A stretch of DNA of 64,000 bases, taken from Turnera subulata. Its lineage: Eukaryota > Streptophyta > Magnoliopsida > Malpighiales > Passifloraceae. The notes under the pieces are model-generated. The model had not been told where the DNA came from. It made no database searches and saw only the letters and a program-made list of their open reading frames with translations. The translations under genes and the position numbers were made by a program. Location of the stretch: contig JAKUCV010003195.1 of the NCBI GenBank assembly GCA_028386065.3, positions 11,678 through 75,677 on the forward strand, written 5' to 3'. Each line of letters begins with the position of its first letter. The first letter of the stretch is position 1. Positions 1-11,034 of this stretch are shown in pieces.

Positions 1-386
1 TTTTTTCCTCTCCTTTCCTTTTTTTCTTCTTCTCCTCTTCTGCCGGTTTGCTTCTGCTTATAAACTGGAAAAATACTATACAGCATGTGAGTTATAATAA
101 TGCAGTTCGTCTGCATTACGGGCGAATCCGATCCGGACCAGAAAATAACCGATACCTCCTTAGTTATTTTCCGGTGTGATTTTCCGAGAAATTCCGAAAC
201 CCGAAAAATACCAACTTAGGTTCGAAAAATCCGCGGGAAAATCACGAGCGCGGGAAAACACTCGGATTCGAAAAACGACTCCCGATTTACCGTGAATTAA
301 TTACCCAAGATTAATTCAACAGTAAATCACGGTAAATCGACTTTTACAGTCCGGTAAAAATCCAAAATTTTTACCCGGGCTGTTAC
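1..386 (-). repeat. Inverted 5' end of an LTR (Ty3/gypsy), running off the window
   Basis: Read on the minus strand from 386, the sequence starts GTAACAGCCCGGG and is related, with clear divergence, to the LTR start at 945. Shared blocks include TTAATCTTG, the TTTTTCGG stretch and a TGATCCGGA-like block. This is the 5' end of an LTR from the same family lying opposite to the element at 387-4993. It stops exactly where integrase coding sequence begins, so a second element probably inserted in reverse into the first. The rest lies outside the window, so no target duplication can be checked. The expected terminal T at 387 is replaced by A. Confidence 0.7.
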
Positions 387-909
387 TGACAAGATTCAGA
401 TAGTTAAGCAGAGTATGAGAGCAGCACAGGACCGACAAAAGAGTTATGCTGATAAGCATCGCCGGGAGATGGAGTACCAAGTGGGAGAAAGAGTTTTCCT
501 TAGAGTTGCACCGTGGAAAGGTGTCATCAGATTCGGGAAAAGAGGGAAGCTGAGTCCCAGGTACATTGGACCCTACGAGATTGTGGAAAGGGTCGGACCT
601 TTGGCATACAGACTATCCTTACCAGAGGAGTTGTCCCGGATTCATGATGTATTTCATGTTTCCATGCTGAGGAGGTACAGATCTGATCCGAATCATGTGG
701 TTACTACAGCAGATGTTGAGGTCGTAGAAGATCTTACATATACAGAGATGCCGGAGCTGATTCTTGCCAGGGAGACCAGACAGTTGAGGAGCCGAGTCAT
801 TCCCATGGTAAAGGTCAAGTGGAGCAAGCACTCTGCGAACGAGTCTACATGGGAAGTTGAGGAGCACATGCGCTCCCAGTATCCGCACCTGTTCGCACCA
901 CCGGAGTGA
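387..909 (+). mobile_element. Ty3/gypsy chromovirus polyprotein, C-terminal end (integrase tail plus chromodomain), truncated
   Basis: The open frame runs from the junction at 387 through an internal ATG at 415 to TGA at 907-909. It encodes the end of a Tekay/Del-like pol. Visible parts in order are the AAQDRQKSYAD segment, an SH3-like VFLRVAPWKGVIRFGKRGKL block, the RYIGPYEI GPY/F-type motif, and a chromodomain-like tail with VKVKWSKH and STWEVEEHMR. In chromoviruses the chromodomain helps choose heterochromatic integration sites. Protease, reverse transcriptase, RNase H and the integrase catalytic core are absent from the window. A purine-rich tract with GGTGGG precedes the LTR at about 931-944. 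The element is a 5'-truncated remnant. Confidence 0.9.
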
Positions 910-944
910 ATTTCGGGGACGAAATTCTTTTAAGGTGGGTAGTC

Positions 945-3900
945 TGTAACAGCCCGGTAATTTTTTATGTTATTACCGTCACTGTAAATTTATTTTTACA
1001 GTTAATTACCATTTAAATTAATCTTGAATAATTAATTAACGGTAATGTACGCTTCGGAATCCGAAACCGAGCACTACCCCACGCTCGGGATTTTTCTGCG
1101 GAATTTTCGGACCCAAGTTGGAATTTTTCGGGTCCAGGAATATCGAGAAAAAATCGGGATTAACCTCGTATTTTCGGGCTAGGAATTTATCAAGGGGGTA
1201 TTATAAATATTTTCTGATCCGGACGGAACCCGCTTCACATGCTGCACAGTGTGGAGGCTGCAGCCGCCATTCACTGTGAGCATGTGAATGATCAGTTTAC
1301 AGCCCGTGCATCACCAGTTCCTGCATGCTTTCCACTAGCTATATTTCTTTATTCCTTCTCTTCCTGCCTCATCAGCTCACACACCATTTCTTCTGCAAAA
1401 ACGTTTCTGCTAACCATCTTAACCATACTTCCCTTCTTCTCAAAATCAAACCAAGTAAAGGAAGAAAAAGAAACAAAATAACAACAAACACCCAAACACC
1501 GGCCAAACTACGCCGTTTTACACCCCACCCGTCACCTTCCTGCTCATTTTCTTCCCCCTCGCTACTGTTCACGAAGGGGGGAACCACGCCGTCGCACCGG
1601 ACACCACCCCTCCCATCACACTCCCCGTGCCGCCGCCGACAAAACCCAGCCGCTGCCGCCCGGTTGCACCACCTGACGCGCCGCCAGCAAGCGAGGACCC
1701 GACGGCCAGCTCGCTTGGATCCGACGCCGTTGCCACCTTCTACCGCCGCCGCTCGCTGCAGCTGGACACGCAACGACGCCGCGCCCTCCTCTCCCGTGCA
1801 GCCTTCGCCGTCGCCTGCATCGCTCCCTGCTTCAGCCGTCGCGCCGCCCGACTTTGGAGGTGAGGAACCGCGACCCGTTTAGTTGGGTCACGGGTCGAGA
1901 TGACCCGCGAGAGAGGAAACGGGTTAGGGTGAGTTAGGGTTGGATTTGGGCTTGTGGATTGGGTATTTGGGTTTTAGGTGTGGGCTTGGGTTGTGTGAGT
2001 TGGGTTAGGCTAAGTGTTGGTTGGGTTGTAAACTAGGCTGGGGCATAGTTGGGCTAGGGATGTGGGCTTGGTCGTGAGTGGGCTTAGTGGCTGAGTTGGG
2101 CTGATGTGTTGGATTTGCTGGAATTTGAGTGGGTTGGGCCAGCACTGTCTAGGCCCGGTCCAAGGAAAAAAAAAAGAAAGAAGAAAATATAATTGTGAGG
2201 AAAAAAAACCTGGAATTAAAAATAAATGGTGAAAATAATATTTTGGGGATCTTAGGAAAATATAATTATGGAGCTAATGGAAATATAAATTTTGGAGAAG
2301 TATATGGTATAAGGGAAAATTAATTTTGGAAAAAGGTATAAGATATAAAACAATTGTTAAGAGGGAAATACTTGGAGAATATATATACATAGGGAGTTAT
2401 AATAATTTTGAGGGAAAATAATTTACGGAAAAGTATTACATAATAGGTATTGTACCGGAATAATAACCGGGAATAGGAATAAATATAGTAATATTTTGGA
2501 CCTGGGAATAAGTGAAGGAGACGATGATAATGGAATAACCCGAGAAAATACCGAGTTATCACGGTAGTTATTTCTTTTTACGGATTATAGTAATAGTCCA
2601 GCATGAGCATACCATCTTATATGTGCATATTATTTGTTTGATATAGGAGTTGATAACGAGCTTATACCTGAGGAGCCGGACTTGGAGTCAGTGGGACAGT
2701 TCCAAACCTGATATCGGCTAAGGTGAGGATGGATAACCTTGGATATGTACCTGTGATGCTGTGTGTGAATTTGTTGTTTACTTGAACTGTTTATTAGCTG
2801 TTATATGATTGCTATGGAAACTGTTGATGTTACAATTGCTATTTGTTGATGTGGACTTGCCATGATGTTGTTGAAATATGCTGTTGGTTTGTGATATTGT
2901 GAGAAATTATTGAACTGTTGATTGTGAGAATTTGGAAATAAGAGATTGCTGGCTGGTTGAGTTAGAGAAGTAAATTGTGATGATTAAAGTTGAGTTATGA
3001 TGATAGAGTAATGGGGTTGGAAATTAATTGGAGATGATGATATAATTGTCACTTGGAAAGTAGAGGTACGACCCGATGGTTTGATAATTAATTCTGAGAT
3101 GCTATGGTTGGTTACTTGATTTGGTTGACATGATGATGCCTGTGGTTGGGGTATACCAAATACCCAGTGGCTCGGATATGCCGAATATCCGCAGTGGCTC
3201 AGATATGCCGAATATCTGGTTAGTATGTTGTTGCCTGAGGTTGGGGTATACCGAATACCCAGTGGTTTGGATATACCAAATATCCGGGATTTGAGATGTG
3301 GATTGGTTTGACCTAGCATCCGGAATTAATTACTAACCAGGTACGACCCTAGCTTGTCCAGTGATGGGCCCGGAAGATAAAATTGGTAAAGATAATAATT
3401 AAGCATTCTTTTGGTCTTGGTTAGTTGCTTTTGGTGGTTTCTTGTATTGCGATTGGTTGTGTTTACTGCTGAGATTGTTGTGCTTGTTTCGAAAGTATTA
3501 CAGTTGAATATATCTCTGTTTATCCTTCGTCGGTGAGCACTTCGGACTCACCCCTCGCCTGCGGGGTTTCATCCCGTAGGTTTGGTTGATCGTAGTTCAG
3601 GTACGATGTTCGTTAGCTGCTGCTTATTTCTCCACCTGACTCCGGATCCATACCCCGCTGCATCTGCATTCTAGTCTTCCGCTGCTTGTCTTTCTTTTAT
3701 GATATTGCTGTTGCTGTTGTACTATATCAGTTGTTGATCAGTTTGGTGTGTAATGGATTGAATAATGGTCCCCGGGATCGGATGACGAATATTGTATTTG
3801 GGAGTTGCTTGTGTTGTATTATACATGGTATGTACTGTCTGCTACTGTAGTAAGAACAGTTCCGGCACGTGTTTACCCTGTATGGTAAATACGTGTCGGG

Positions 3901-3991
3901 GCGCTTCAGTATGTTGAGTCATGTTGGGTTGGGTTGTCACAGTTCCGGCACGTGTTTACTGTGTACGGTAAATACGGGTCGGGGCGTTTCA
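945..3991 (+). repeat. 3' LTR of the Ty3/gypsy element
   Basis: The LTR begins TGTAACAGCCCGG directly after the polypurine tract and ends in GGGGCGTTTCA at 3991; a related terminus GGGGCGCTTCA already occurs at 3908. About 3 kb is long for an LTR. It contains a GC-rich block with a 185-codon open frame (1325-1882) that resembles no known protein, a G/T-rich stretch at 1900-2150 with GGGTTAGGGT units, and a cluster of short palindromic units at 3150-3290. The open frames look like chance products of base composition. The true 3' end may instead be 4993 (see next entry). Confidence 0.7.
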
Positions 3992-4993
3992 GCCGGCGTC
4001 GTACCGGTCATTGTTTTCCAGAGTTGAGTAATCGGCCAAGGTGAGGATGGATTTCCTTCAATATGTGCCAATATTACTCGGTTATTGTGTTTGGTGTTAT
4101 TGCATTGTTGGATGTTGTGGTTTAGCTGTGTTTGGGTTCGGGATGTTTATCCCGGTGTTTTGTTTGGTTTTTGGGGTGTTTATCCCCGTGTTGATTTTTT
4201 GTGTCTTTTGGAATAAGTATAATGGAATAATTAATGAATAGTGACAAGGATGTCGATCCTTGGTATTTTGGTTAGGGATGTCGATCCCTGTGAGTTTGGA
4301 TTTTAATGACGGTAATATAATTGTCACGTGGTAAGTAGAGGTACGACCGGATGGTTAGAGACTGTTTTGTGGTGACCATGATCTGGGTTCGTGTGATAAG
4401 CATGTCTATGCTTGGGATGTCTATCCCGGTTTGTTATTTTTGGGATGTCTATCCCTGGGTTCTTTTTGATCTGGCACCAGGAACAGGTTGATAACCTGGT
4501 ACGGCTCTAGCTTATCCGTGACGGGGCCCGGAAAGATAAAATTGGATAATTGATTTTATTTGAGTCTTTTGGTTGGGCTGTTTAGCCCGTGTTTTTGACT
4601 TGAGTAGTTATAGTGTGCATACTGATCGTCTTTCCATTGTCGTGAGCACTTCGGACTCACCCCTCACCTGCGGGCTTTCATCCCGTAGGATGAGTTGTTT
4701 CATGTACAGGTTTGGTGCATTCCAGACAGGCTGCGGCGTTTCCCTTGGACGGGCTTGGATCCATAGTTTGCATTTATGCATACAGTGTTTATGTGAGTTT
4801 AAGTCTTCCGCTGTGCATACTTCTGTTATTATTGGGCCATTGGGCCAGATTTGTTAATTATGTTGTTTTACTATTTTGGGCCGTTGGGCCGAGTTATCGT
4901 AGTTCACACTGTATGCTGGTCCTATTTTGGTTGGGTTGTCACAGTTCCGGCCTGCGTTTACTGTGTACGGTAAATTCGGGTCGGGGCGTTTCA
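3992..4993 (+). repeat. Second, 5'-truncated LTR-like copy in direct orientation
   Basis: This segment repeats the distal third of the preceding LTR. AAGGTGAGGATGG at about 4038 matches 2719, GTAGAGGTACGACC matches about 3060, and GAGCACTTCGGACTCACCCC matches about 3535. It ends in the same GGGTCGGGGCGTTTCA terminus. It is therefore either an internal tandem duplication that lengthens one LTR to about 4.05 kb (945-4993), or a nested truncated LTR. Palindromic GGGATGTCTATCCC-type units occur at 4140-4460, in the same relative place as different palindromes in the upstream copy. Confidence 0.65.
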
Positions 4994-5600
4994 TTATTAT
5001 TCCCTAAAAATATGGAAAGCTCCCATTAATTGGTATAAAAATAAAAAATACCTAAATTTTAGGAAATTAATAATATGGAAAGCTCCCATATTTTGGTAAA
5101 AATTTAGAAAAAACCTAAATTTTAGGAAATTAATAATTATTAGTCCCTAAAATATAGAAATTAATGAAATATTTTCATATTTTTAGGGAATAATAATTAT
5201 TAATTTCCTAAAATTTAGGTATTCTTTTATTTTTATAAAAATTAATAGGATTTTTTTATATTTTTAGGGAATAGTAATGATTAATTTCCTAAAATTTAGG
5301 TTTTTTTATACCAATTAGTGAGAGCTTTTCATATTTTTAGGGAATAATAATTATTACGTTCCTAAAATTTAGGTATTTTTCTATTTTTATACCAATTAAT
5401 GGGAGCTTTTAATATTTTTAGGGAATAATAATTATTAATTTCTTAAAATTTATATATTTTTTATTTTTATACCAATTAATCGGATAAAAATTATTATTTT
5501 CCTAAATTTTAGGTTTTTTGTTATTTTAATACCAATTAATGGGAGCTTTCCATATTTTTAGGGAATAGTAATTACCATTCAATTGGTATAATTTTTTTAT
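4994..5600. repeat. AT-rich array of about 80-bp units in both orientations (fold-back structure)
   Basis: The unit contains CCTAAAATTTAGG, then ATACCAATTAATGGGAGCTT, then ATTTTTAGGGAATAATAATT. About two and a half units at 4994-5165 are in one orientation and about five at 5170-5580 are in the other, so the block could fold into a long hairpin. Some units lack the GGGAGCTTT part. It abuts the LTR terminus. It resembles a MITE cluster or fold-back element; no transposase or terminal duplication is recognised. Confidence 0.7.
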
Positions 5601-6327
5601 TATTCCCTTTCTATTTTATATTTTTGTTGAAAAAAATAAAAAAATATTAAACAATTATTTTTTTGATATAAATATTTTTATTTCGTATTTTTAAAAAAAT
5701 AATAAAAAATTATTAAACAGTTATGATGCAGCCACGTGTCATCCATCCCAATATTCCGTTAGTGCAAGTAACGGAATCCATCTACCCTTGGACGGAAGTG
5801 GTTAATTGCATGAAATTGGGAGTTTAGGTGGTCATTTGATGAAAAAAAAAGTTCAGGGGGTGAGTCAAAAATAAACTAGAATTGAGGGGGTCAAAATGTA
5901 ATTAACCCTTTATTTGGTTATACTGCGCACTTCTCCTTCATTCCCTTTCCTGCCGAAATTTAAAGTAAATTTACATATGCTTGCAATTCCTCTGTGGCGC
6001 ATATCATGTTTCTTTTTAATTTTGGTTCATAAAATTCTGTCACATCTGTGAGATAACAGCTAGCATGTCTATAAATGGATGCGAGTTGGATTAAACGCGG
6101 AGCAGAGGAGCTCTCTGAGAATTCCTTTTATTTCAACACTGAGATTTTGATACACACATACATGATGATACTAATATATAGAAGCCCAAAATCACAAAGA
6201 CTCGTAGCAGTTTTAGAATTTATAGATTACCCACGATTCCATGGATCAGCCCATTCAATACTGCAAGGCTTATTTTAGTACTTACCAACATCATACTGCC
6301 TAAGCAAAGCTCTCTCCTAGGTGGACC
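5601..6327. other. Intergenic; possible degenerate repeat 5720-5920, then 3' flank of the EG45-like gene
   Basis: The segment at 5720-5920 (CACGTGTCAT..., repeated AACGGAAT/TTCCGTTA motifs, poly-A) looks like the end of a dispersed repeat, without a diagnosable family. The 67-codon open frame at 6075-6278 has no recognisable features. Positions 6000-6327 probably include the 3' untranslated region of the minus-strand gene that ends at 6328. Confidence 0.4.
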
Positions 6328-6927
6328 TTAAACCCTGCAAATCAGCAGAAAGAAATTAATGAAAAACGATATTAGCTATCACAACAAATTAAACAAAATT
6401 GGACTTAGTGCTTCAACTTACTGGTCATATTGGACGACAACTATGCCAGCTTCAGGATTAGCAATTTGGGAGAAAGCATATTTAGAGAGATTGATATCTC
6501 CCTTGCAATAAGCACAATAATCAACAACCGTGACAACTACAGAACCTGCTCTGCAGGGTCTCGGCATTTTGTTTGCAGCACCTATGCACCTCACCCTGTA
6601 CCTTCTCCCACATGCTCTTCTTCCATCCCATAGAGCATCACTTACACCAGCAATCATGTTCCCCTTATCTTGATTCTCATAGCAAGCTGAGGCTGCAAAA
6701 CAAATTACAATATCTCTATAAAAATCATTAATTTGCCCTATGCTCTAGCTACTTTATTAGTTTAGATCTGATGATGTCGCTCAAAGGTGGACTGAGAAAG
6801 GAAAAAAGTCACACTCACGAGTATTATTCAAGTGAAAGACCGCTTTTCCTTGCGAGGCAACTGCGGCAGAGGTGAGGCATAATAAAATGCCAACCATTGC
6901 AAGAACTCTAGTCGCCACCGAGCCCAT
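6328..6927 (-). CDS. EG45-like / plant natriuretic peptide-like secreted protein
   Basis: Three exons on the minus strand: 6927-6819, 6692-6422 and 6334-6328, giving 128 residues. The first intron has GTGAGT and TTTTGCAG borders. The second starts GTAAGT, and the last exon supplies only the final G of Gln plus Val and stop. Residues 1-25 are a signal peptide with a hydrophobic core. The mature part is a single barwin/expansin-like EG45 domain with ACYENQD, WDGRRACGRRYRVRC, VVVTVVDYC and a QYDQV end; six cysteines fit three disulfides. Length and motifs match the PNP-A class, apoplastic proteins that affect water and ion balance. The start at 6927 was chosen over an upstream in-frame ATG at about 6999 because it puts the signal peptide at the N-terminus. 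Exon 1 lacks the usual YTPPY stretch before PSACY. Function is inferred from family. Confidence 0.85.
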
Positions 6928-7021
6928 TTCCTGGATCCTATGTAGGTGTAGATGTACACTAACTAGCTCAAGTGTTGTTGATGTTATGTTGTTTGCCAAA
7001 CTTGAAGGATTCTATACCCTC

Positions 7022-7028
7022 ATTTATA
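7022..7028 (-). promoter_or_regulatory. TATA box of the EG45-like gene
   Basis: TATAAAT on the minus strand lies 95 bp upstream of the ATG at 6927. This fits a short leader with transcription starting near 6990-7000. Confidence 0.6.
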
Positions 7029-8297
7029 GCCAGAGCTAGAGGGCATAAGTCAAAGAAAGTCAAGTAATTTCATTAATCATCATTGTCCTTATAGGGCTCC
7101 ACTTACGTAGTAGACCTTATGTCTTTCCTGCTCACATTTTTGTCAAGAAGAGGCATATTGGAATTTCTGTGTTGCTTCCACACCATCACTCAATTGACTT
7201 GCAGTCTTCCACCTACCTAGCTAGTCGTCACAGGCAAAGAAATTAAGGATGACAAAGAAGAAAAGCTGTCCTAGGATCGATGATCAACGGTGATCGGTAT
7301 TAATCAAACATCATATTTGGTGTCGAGGAAGGAAGTGCTTTCATCCTGCAAGTCTTAGCGCCCACCTTTTACTGTACTAGTTATTAACACATATGATGGC
7401 ATAACATTTGCGTTTATTGACAACAATACAATCCCACCGATCCCATAGAAAAAAAAATAATTGAATTTATTTGCAAATAGCTAGGTTTTACTCGTACTGT
7501 TTCTTTCTTTTTTAATTTGGATCATACACAAGGAATGTCACAATTTTGATGTCTTTTCACTATCCTGAATCATTCATAATTTGATTCTCCTCCTATACGG
7601 AGGGTAATGTAATTGCAAACACATATTCACACTACATTTGCAAAATAATTGGTTACTGGAAGCACCGGATGAATGCACCCAAAGTCAAGGTCATCCCTGG
7701 CTAAATTTTCACCGGGCCAAGCTCTTCTCTTCTTCCTGCACCAAATGGCATTAACTCTTTACAATATTGAGTCGCCCAGAAAGCTTGGGTTGGGCCCAAG
7801 AAAAACATTAATAAAGGATTTGTATAAGTTTATGGACTAACAATAACACCTACCCAGCTCATCATCTCCGGTCCACCCAATCCACCCAACGACACATCAG
7901 CTTTTCCTTTTTCTCTCGAACCAATTTTGCTTCAATACAAACTGTATTGGTTTTCTAACTGTCCAGGTTCACTTCCACACAATCGGGTCAGTGGTTTTCT
8001 CTTTTTGAAAAAACTTTTTCCAGTTCAATTATTCAAAGTTCCTTTCCTTTTCTTCTTCTGTGTTTTTTCACTAATCCACTCAAAGATGGCTTCAATACCT
8101 ACACTAACATCAACCCAAATCCAGATAATAGCAACCGCAACTCTGTTCCCTGCAAAAACCCACCAGTGTCTCTTCCAAAATCGTCTCTTTGGGTACCAAG
8201 ACGACGACTACACTAGGGGTTGTGTTCAAAATCAGAATTGGTAAAAGCCCCTGTATATAGTTTTAACAGATAGGGAGCACTTTTGTTTGTTAAGAAC
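7029..8297. other. Intergenic; a short unassigned open frame at 8086-8244
   Basis: Positions 7029-7900 hold no convincing gene. From 8086 an ATG opens a 52-codon frame (MASIPTLTSTQIQIIATATL...) ending at 8242-8244, just upstream of the GARS-like pseudogene. It may be part of the copied 5' leader or first exon; a GTAAAA donor-like site occurs at about 8240. No protein family is recognised. Confidence 0.35.
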
Positions 8298-9724
8298 ATG
8301 TCTTGTGTTACCTCAAACCTAGTACCTTCTTCTCTCAAACTCTTCAACTACAGCACTAAAGGCTGCAACTTTCGACTACCCAATAGCCTCTCTTCTCTTT
8401 TGGCCAACCCCTCTGCTTCCTCGGCTCCCTTCGCTTCAGGGCCCTTAAGTGCTGATCATAATCACCTTAATTCCCGTCGGGCTTTGTTGTATGCAAGGGT
8501 TTCTGCTCATGCTGCCACAAACACTGCTTCTTATGGTTTGATAAGCGAGACTGTTATATATATTGTCACCTTGCCGATCAATTGACTTTGGCAGGAGGTG
8601 ATTTGTACTTTGGGTTGGTAAGGGAGAGCCTATGCGACAAATATGGAATTCCCATTGCCAAGGTTCTTTTTTTTTTTTTTGTTCCCCCTCCACTTTGAGT
8701 GTATTGCCACATGCTGTTTTTGCTCAATTCAACCAATTTCAATTCTTTATGTTCTCGCCTTACTGGTTACCAGCATTTTTCTTTGTTATTTATGGTTGCA
8801 GCACCCAACATTTGCCGGTTCATTACCTGCAAAGGATTAATATATTCAGGACCAAGGAGCACCAATTGTAGTCAAAGCAGACGGATTGGCTGCTGGGAAA
8901 GGAGTTGTCGATGCCATGAAATTGGAGGAGGCATTTGAAGCTGTTGATTCCATGCTTGTAAAGAGTGTATTTGGCTCTGCAGGTTGTCGTGTCATCATTG
9001 AGGATTTTCTGGAAGGAGAAGAAGCATCTTTCTTCGCTCTGGTGGATGGAGAGAATGGTATCCCTCTAGAATCTGCACAAGACCATAAGAGGGCATGATG
9101 GTGATACAGGCCCTAACACGGGGCCTTGGGAGGCATTTTGTAATTACTTCGTAATCTTGTTATGACCAAACAATTGGACATTCCAATTTGGCTGCAAATG
9201 CTATTTGATTGTGCAGAGAGTCCAACCTTCTTTTTATCATGAGTCAATAGTATAGATTTTTTTTGGTCAATAATAGTATAGAAGTTATGAGTGATCCTTT
9301 TGGTGTTTTTTTGACTTGATATACAATCCCTAATGGTTCGATTGGAATCCGATCTTACAAGCTATGCTTGCCCCTAGTAGTGGGGAGGGGTCTCGAGGAT
9401 CAGCAATGACAGTGGTCATGGCTAGTAAGGGCTACCCTGGACTCTATGGAAAGGGAACTATAATTCAAAAGCCTTGAAGAAGCGGAAAGTGTTGCTCCAG
9501 TGGTTAAAATATTTTACGGCAGAACTGCTCAAGACACAGATGGATGGAAACTTTACTGCTGCTGGGTGTCAAGTTCTTGGGGGTCACAGCCAAAGGGGAA
9601 GATAGGCGGCTCAAGACACAGATGGAAACTTTATTGCTGCTGGGGGTAGTGTTCTTGGGGTCACAGCCAAAAAGGGAAGATATTGAAGAAATATACAACA
9701 AATGGGAATCGATTGCCTGCATTT
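8298..9724 (+). pseudogene. PUR2: Phosphoribosylamine-glycine ligase (GARS) pseudogene
   Basis: Fragments in GARS order are visible. There is a Ser-rich plastid transit-like start (ATG 8298), LCDKYGIPIAK at about 8625-8660, TFAGSLPAKD after a GCAG acceptor at 8801, the ATP-grasp segment [61 protein letters not shown], then AMTVVMASKGYPG and a DTDGNF-like end. GARS catalyses the second step of purine synthesis, in plastids. Most of the N-terminal domain between the transit peptide and LCDKY is missing. A TAA triplet interrupts KD-YIQ, the frame shifts after DHKR near 9095, and about 82 bp is duplicated near the end (9527-9608 and from 9609). A remnant intron (about 8661-8801) shows this is a copied genomic segment rather than a retrocopy. 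It is not functional. Confidence 0.85.
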
Positions 9725-10548
9725 GATGCTCTATTAATTTTCGTCGTCTTTTTTTTTTTCTTTCTTCTTTTCCAGTCATGGAATAGTTTCCCTCAAATAA
9801 AAACAGAACCGTTACCTGCATATTTATGGTTTCTCTCATGTTAGTGGATGCTCGAGTCAGATATCTTTTCATACTATATAACATGTTGGATTGAAACCTC
9901 ATCCTCGTCGTCGATCGGGCACCCTGCCTACCCCGTCCCACGGAGCGCTTGGCGTGGCATGGGAGTTGGGTCGGGTCGGCTCCGCTACCACTTGTCACGG
10001 GGTCATTATCATCTCCCCAAAAGGTCAACTTAGTGGGTGTGCAGCACCCCTGTATATATGGCCCAAGACCTTCCCCTTCTGATGTGGATTCCGTCACAGC
10101 AGTATTCTCAAACTACACACCCTGTCTCCATCTATCTCTAACCAGAATTTGAAGATTTACCATCATTTATGGGTGCCAGACTGAATTCCTACTATATCTT
10201 TTTTATGACATTTTCCTCTACAGTCAATCGAAATTCAATCACAAACCTAGCAACGAGAGACCCTTGGCCCAGCAGATCCTGCAGCTTGTAGCTGCCTCTT
10301 CTGGTTAGGGTAAAGTCATGCTATTGTCATGTCTTGAGAAGAGTAAACATTAATGGCCCCTTGTCTTAGTTACATCCAACCATTGTTGTACCTAGTCATA
10401 CGTTGGAAGATGAAGCGGGTAGCCCAAACAACCGAACTGCAATTTAGGAAAGGTGTATAGGGAAGGAGCATTGCATTCAATATTCAAGGTTGTTTTACTA
10501 GGTTAATATTCACCTAACAAAATAATGAATTTCTCCCTTTTAAAGAGA
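9725..10548. other. Intergenic, mostly featureless apart from a GC-rich block
   Basis: Only the block at 9895-10080 (next entry) stands out. The 197-codon minus-strand open frame spanning it and the pseudogene end is a composition artefact, since it runs antisense through the GARS remnant. Confidence 0.4.
9895..10080 (-). repeat. Possible LTR-retrotransposon fragment around a primer binding site
   Basis: On the minus strand the sequence reads CCCCGTGACAAGTGGTAGCGGAGCCG. The part GTGGTAGCGGAGCC resembles the TGGTATCAGAGC primer-binding site complementary to initiator tRNA-Met used by many plant Ty3/gypsy elements. It is GC-rich against AT-rich surroundings. No LTR pair is found, so this is a weak call. 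Confidence 0.3.
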
Positions 10549-10556
10549 GCTATAAA

Positions 10557-11026
10557 CAAGGTTATCAAAACCAGACCGGTTCGTCCGGTTAACCCGGTTC
10601 AACCGCCTTTTCAGCAAAGGCCCGGTCCGGTTCACTGGAAAAAATCCCCTGTTACACAACCGTTTTGAACCGGCCGGTTTTTACGGTTTTTAACGAATCG
10701 GCCGGTTTTTACCGGTTGAACCTCTTTTTTTCATTTAAAAGTTTTAAAAATGGTGAGAGTAAGACTTTAAACCTTGACTTCCTAACAATATTTAAAGTCA
10801 CTAACCAACTAAACTATTACAAATTAGTGTTTTCTTTACATAAGTTTTAGTATATATTGAGAATGACTTCAATTTTGACCATAAAATTATTATAATGAAT
10901 ATATTTTGACCATTTTCTTAAAAAATTAATATATTTTAATAAAACGGTTGAACCCCAGTTGAACCCCGGTTTTCCTTGAACATCCCCTTCGCCGGTTCAA
11001 TAGCCGGTCCAGTTTTCAAAACCTTG
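10557..11026. mobile_element. Non-autonomous hAT-type DNA transposon (MITE-like), 470 bp
   Basis: Imperfect terminal inverted repeats start CAAGGTTATCAAAACC on the left and CAAGGTTTTGAAAACTGG on the right arm read inward. They are rich in ACCGG units (CCGGTTCAACCG, AACCGGCCGG). Perfect 8-bp direct repeats GCTATAAA flank it at 10549-10556 and 11027-11034, the target duplication size of the hAT superfamily. There is no transposase frame, so it would need a helper in trans. The intact duplication argues for a fairly recent insertion. Confidence 0.88.
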
Positions 11027-11034
11027 GCTATAAA

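Noticed and set aside
1325..1882. 185-codon open frame in the LTR
   Set aside because: It is a Pro/Ser/Arg-rich product of GC-rich LTR sequence, overlaps open frames in other frames, and resembles no protein.
1905..2150. Telomere-like repeat (GGGTTAGGG)
   Set aside because: Units are irregular and mixed with GGGCTTGG/GGTTGGG. It is a G/T-rich part of the LTR, not a telomeric array.
9504..10097. 197-codon minus-strand open frame
   Set aside because: It runs antisense through the GARS pseudogene and a GC-rich repeat, with no protein-like motifs.
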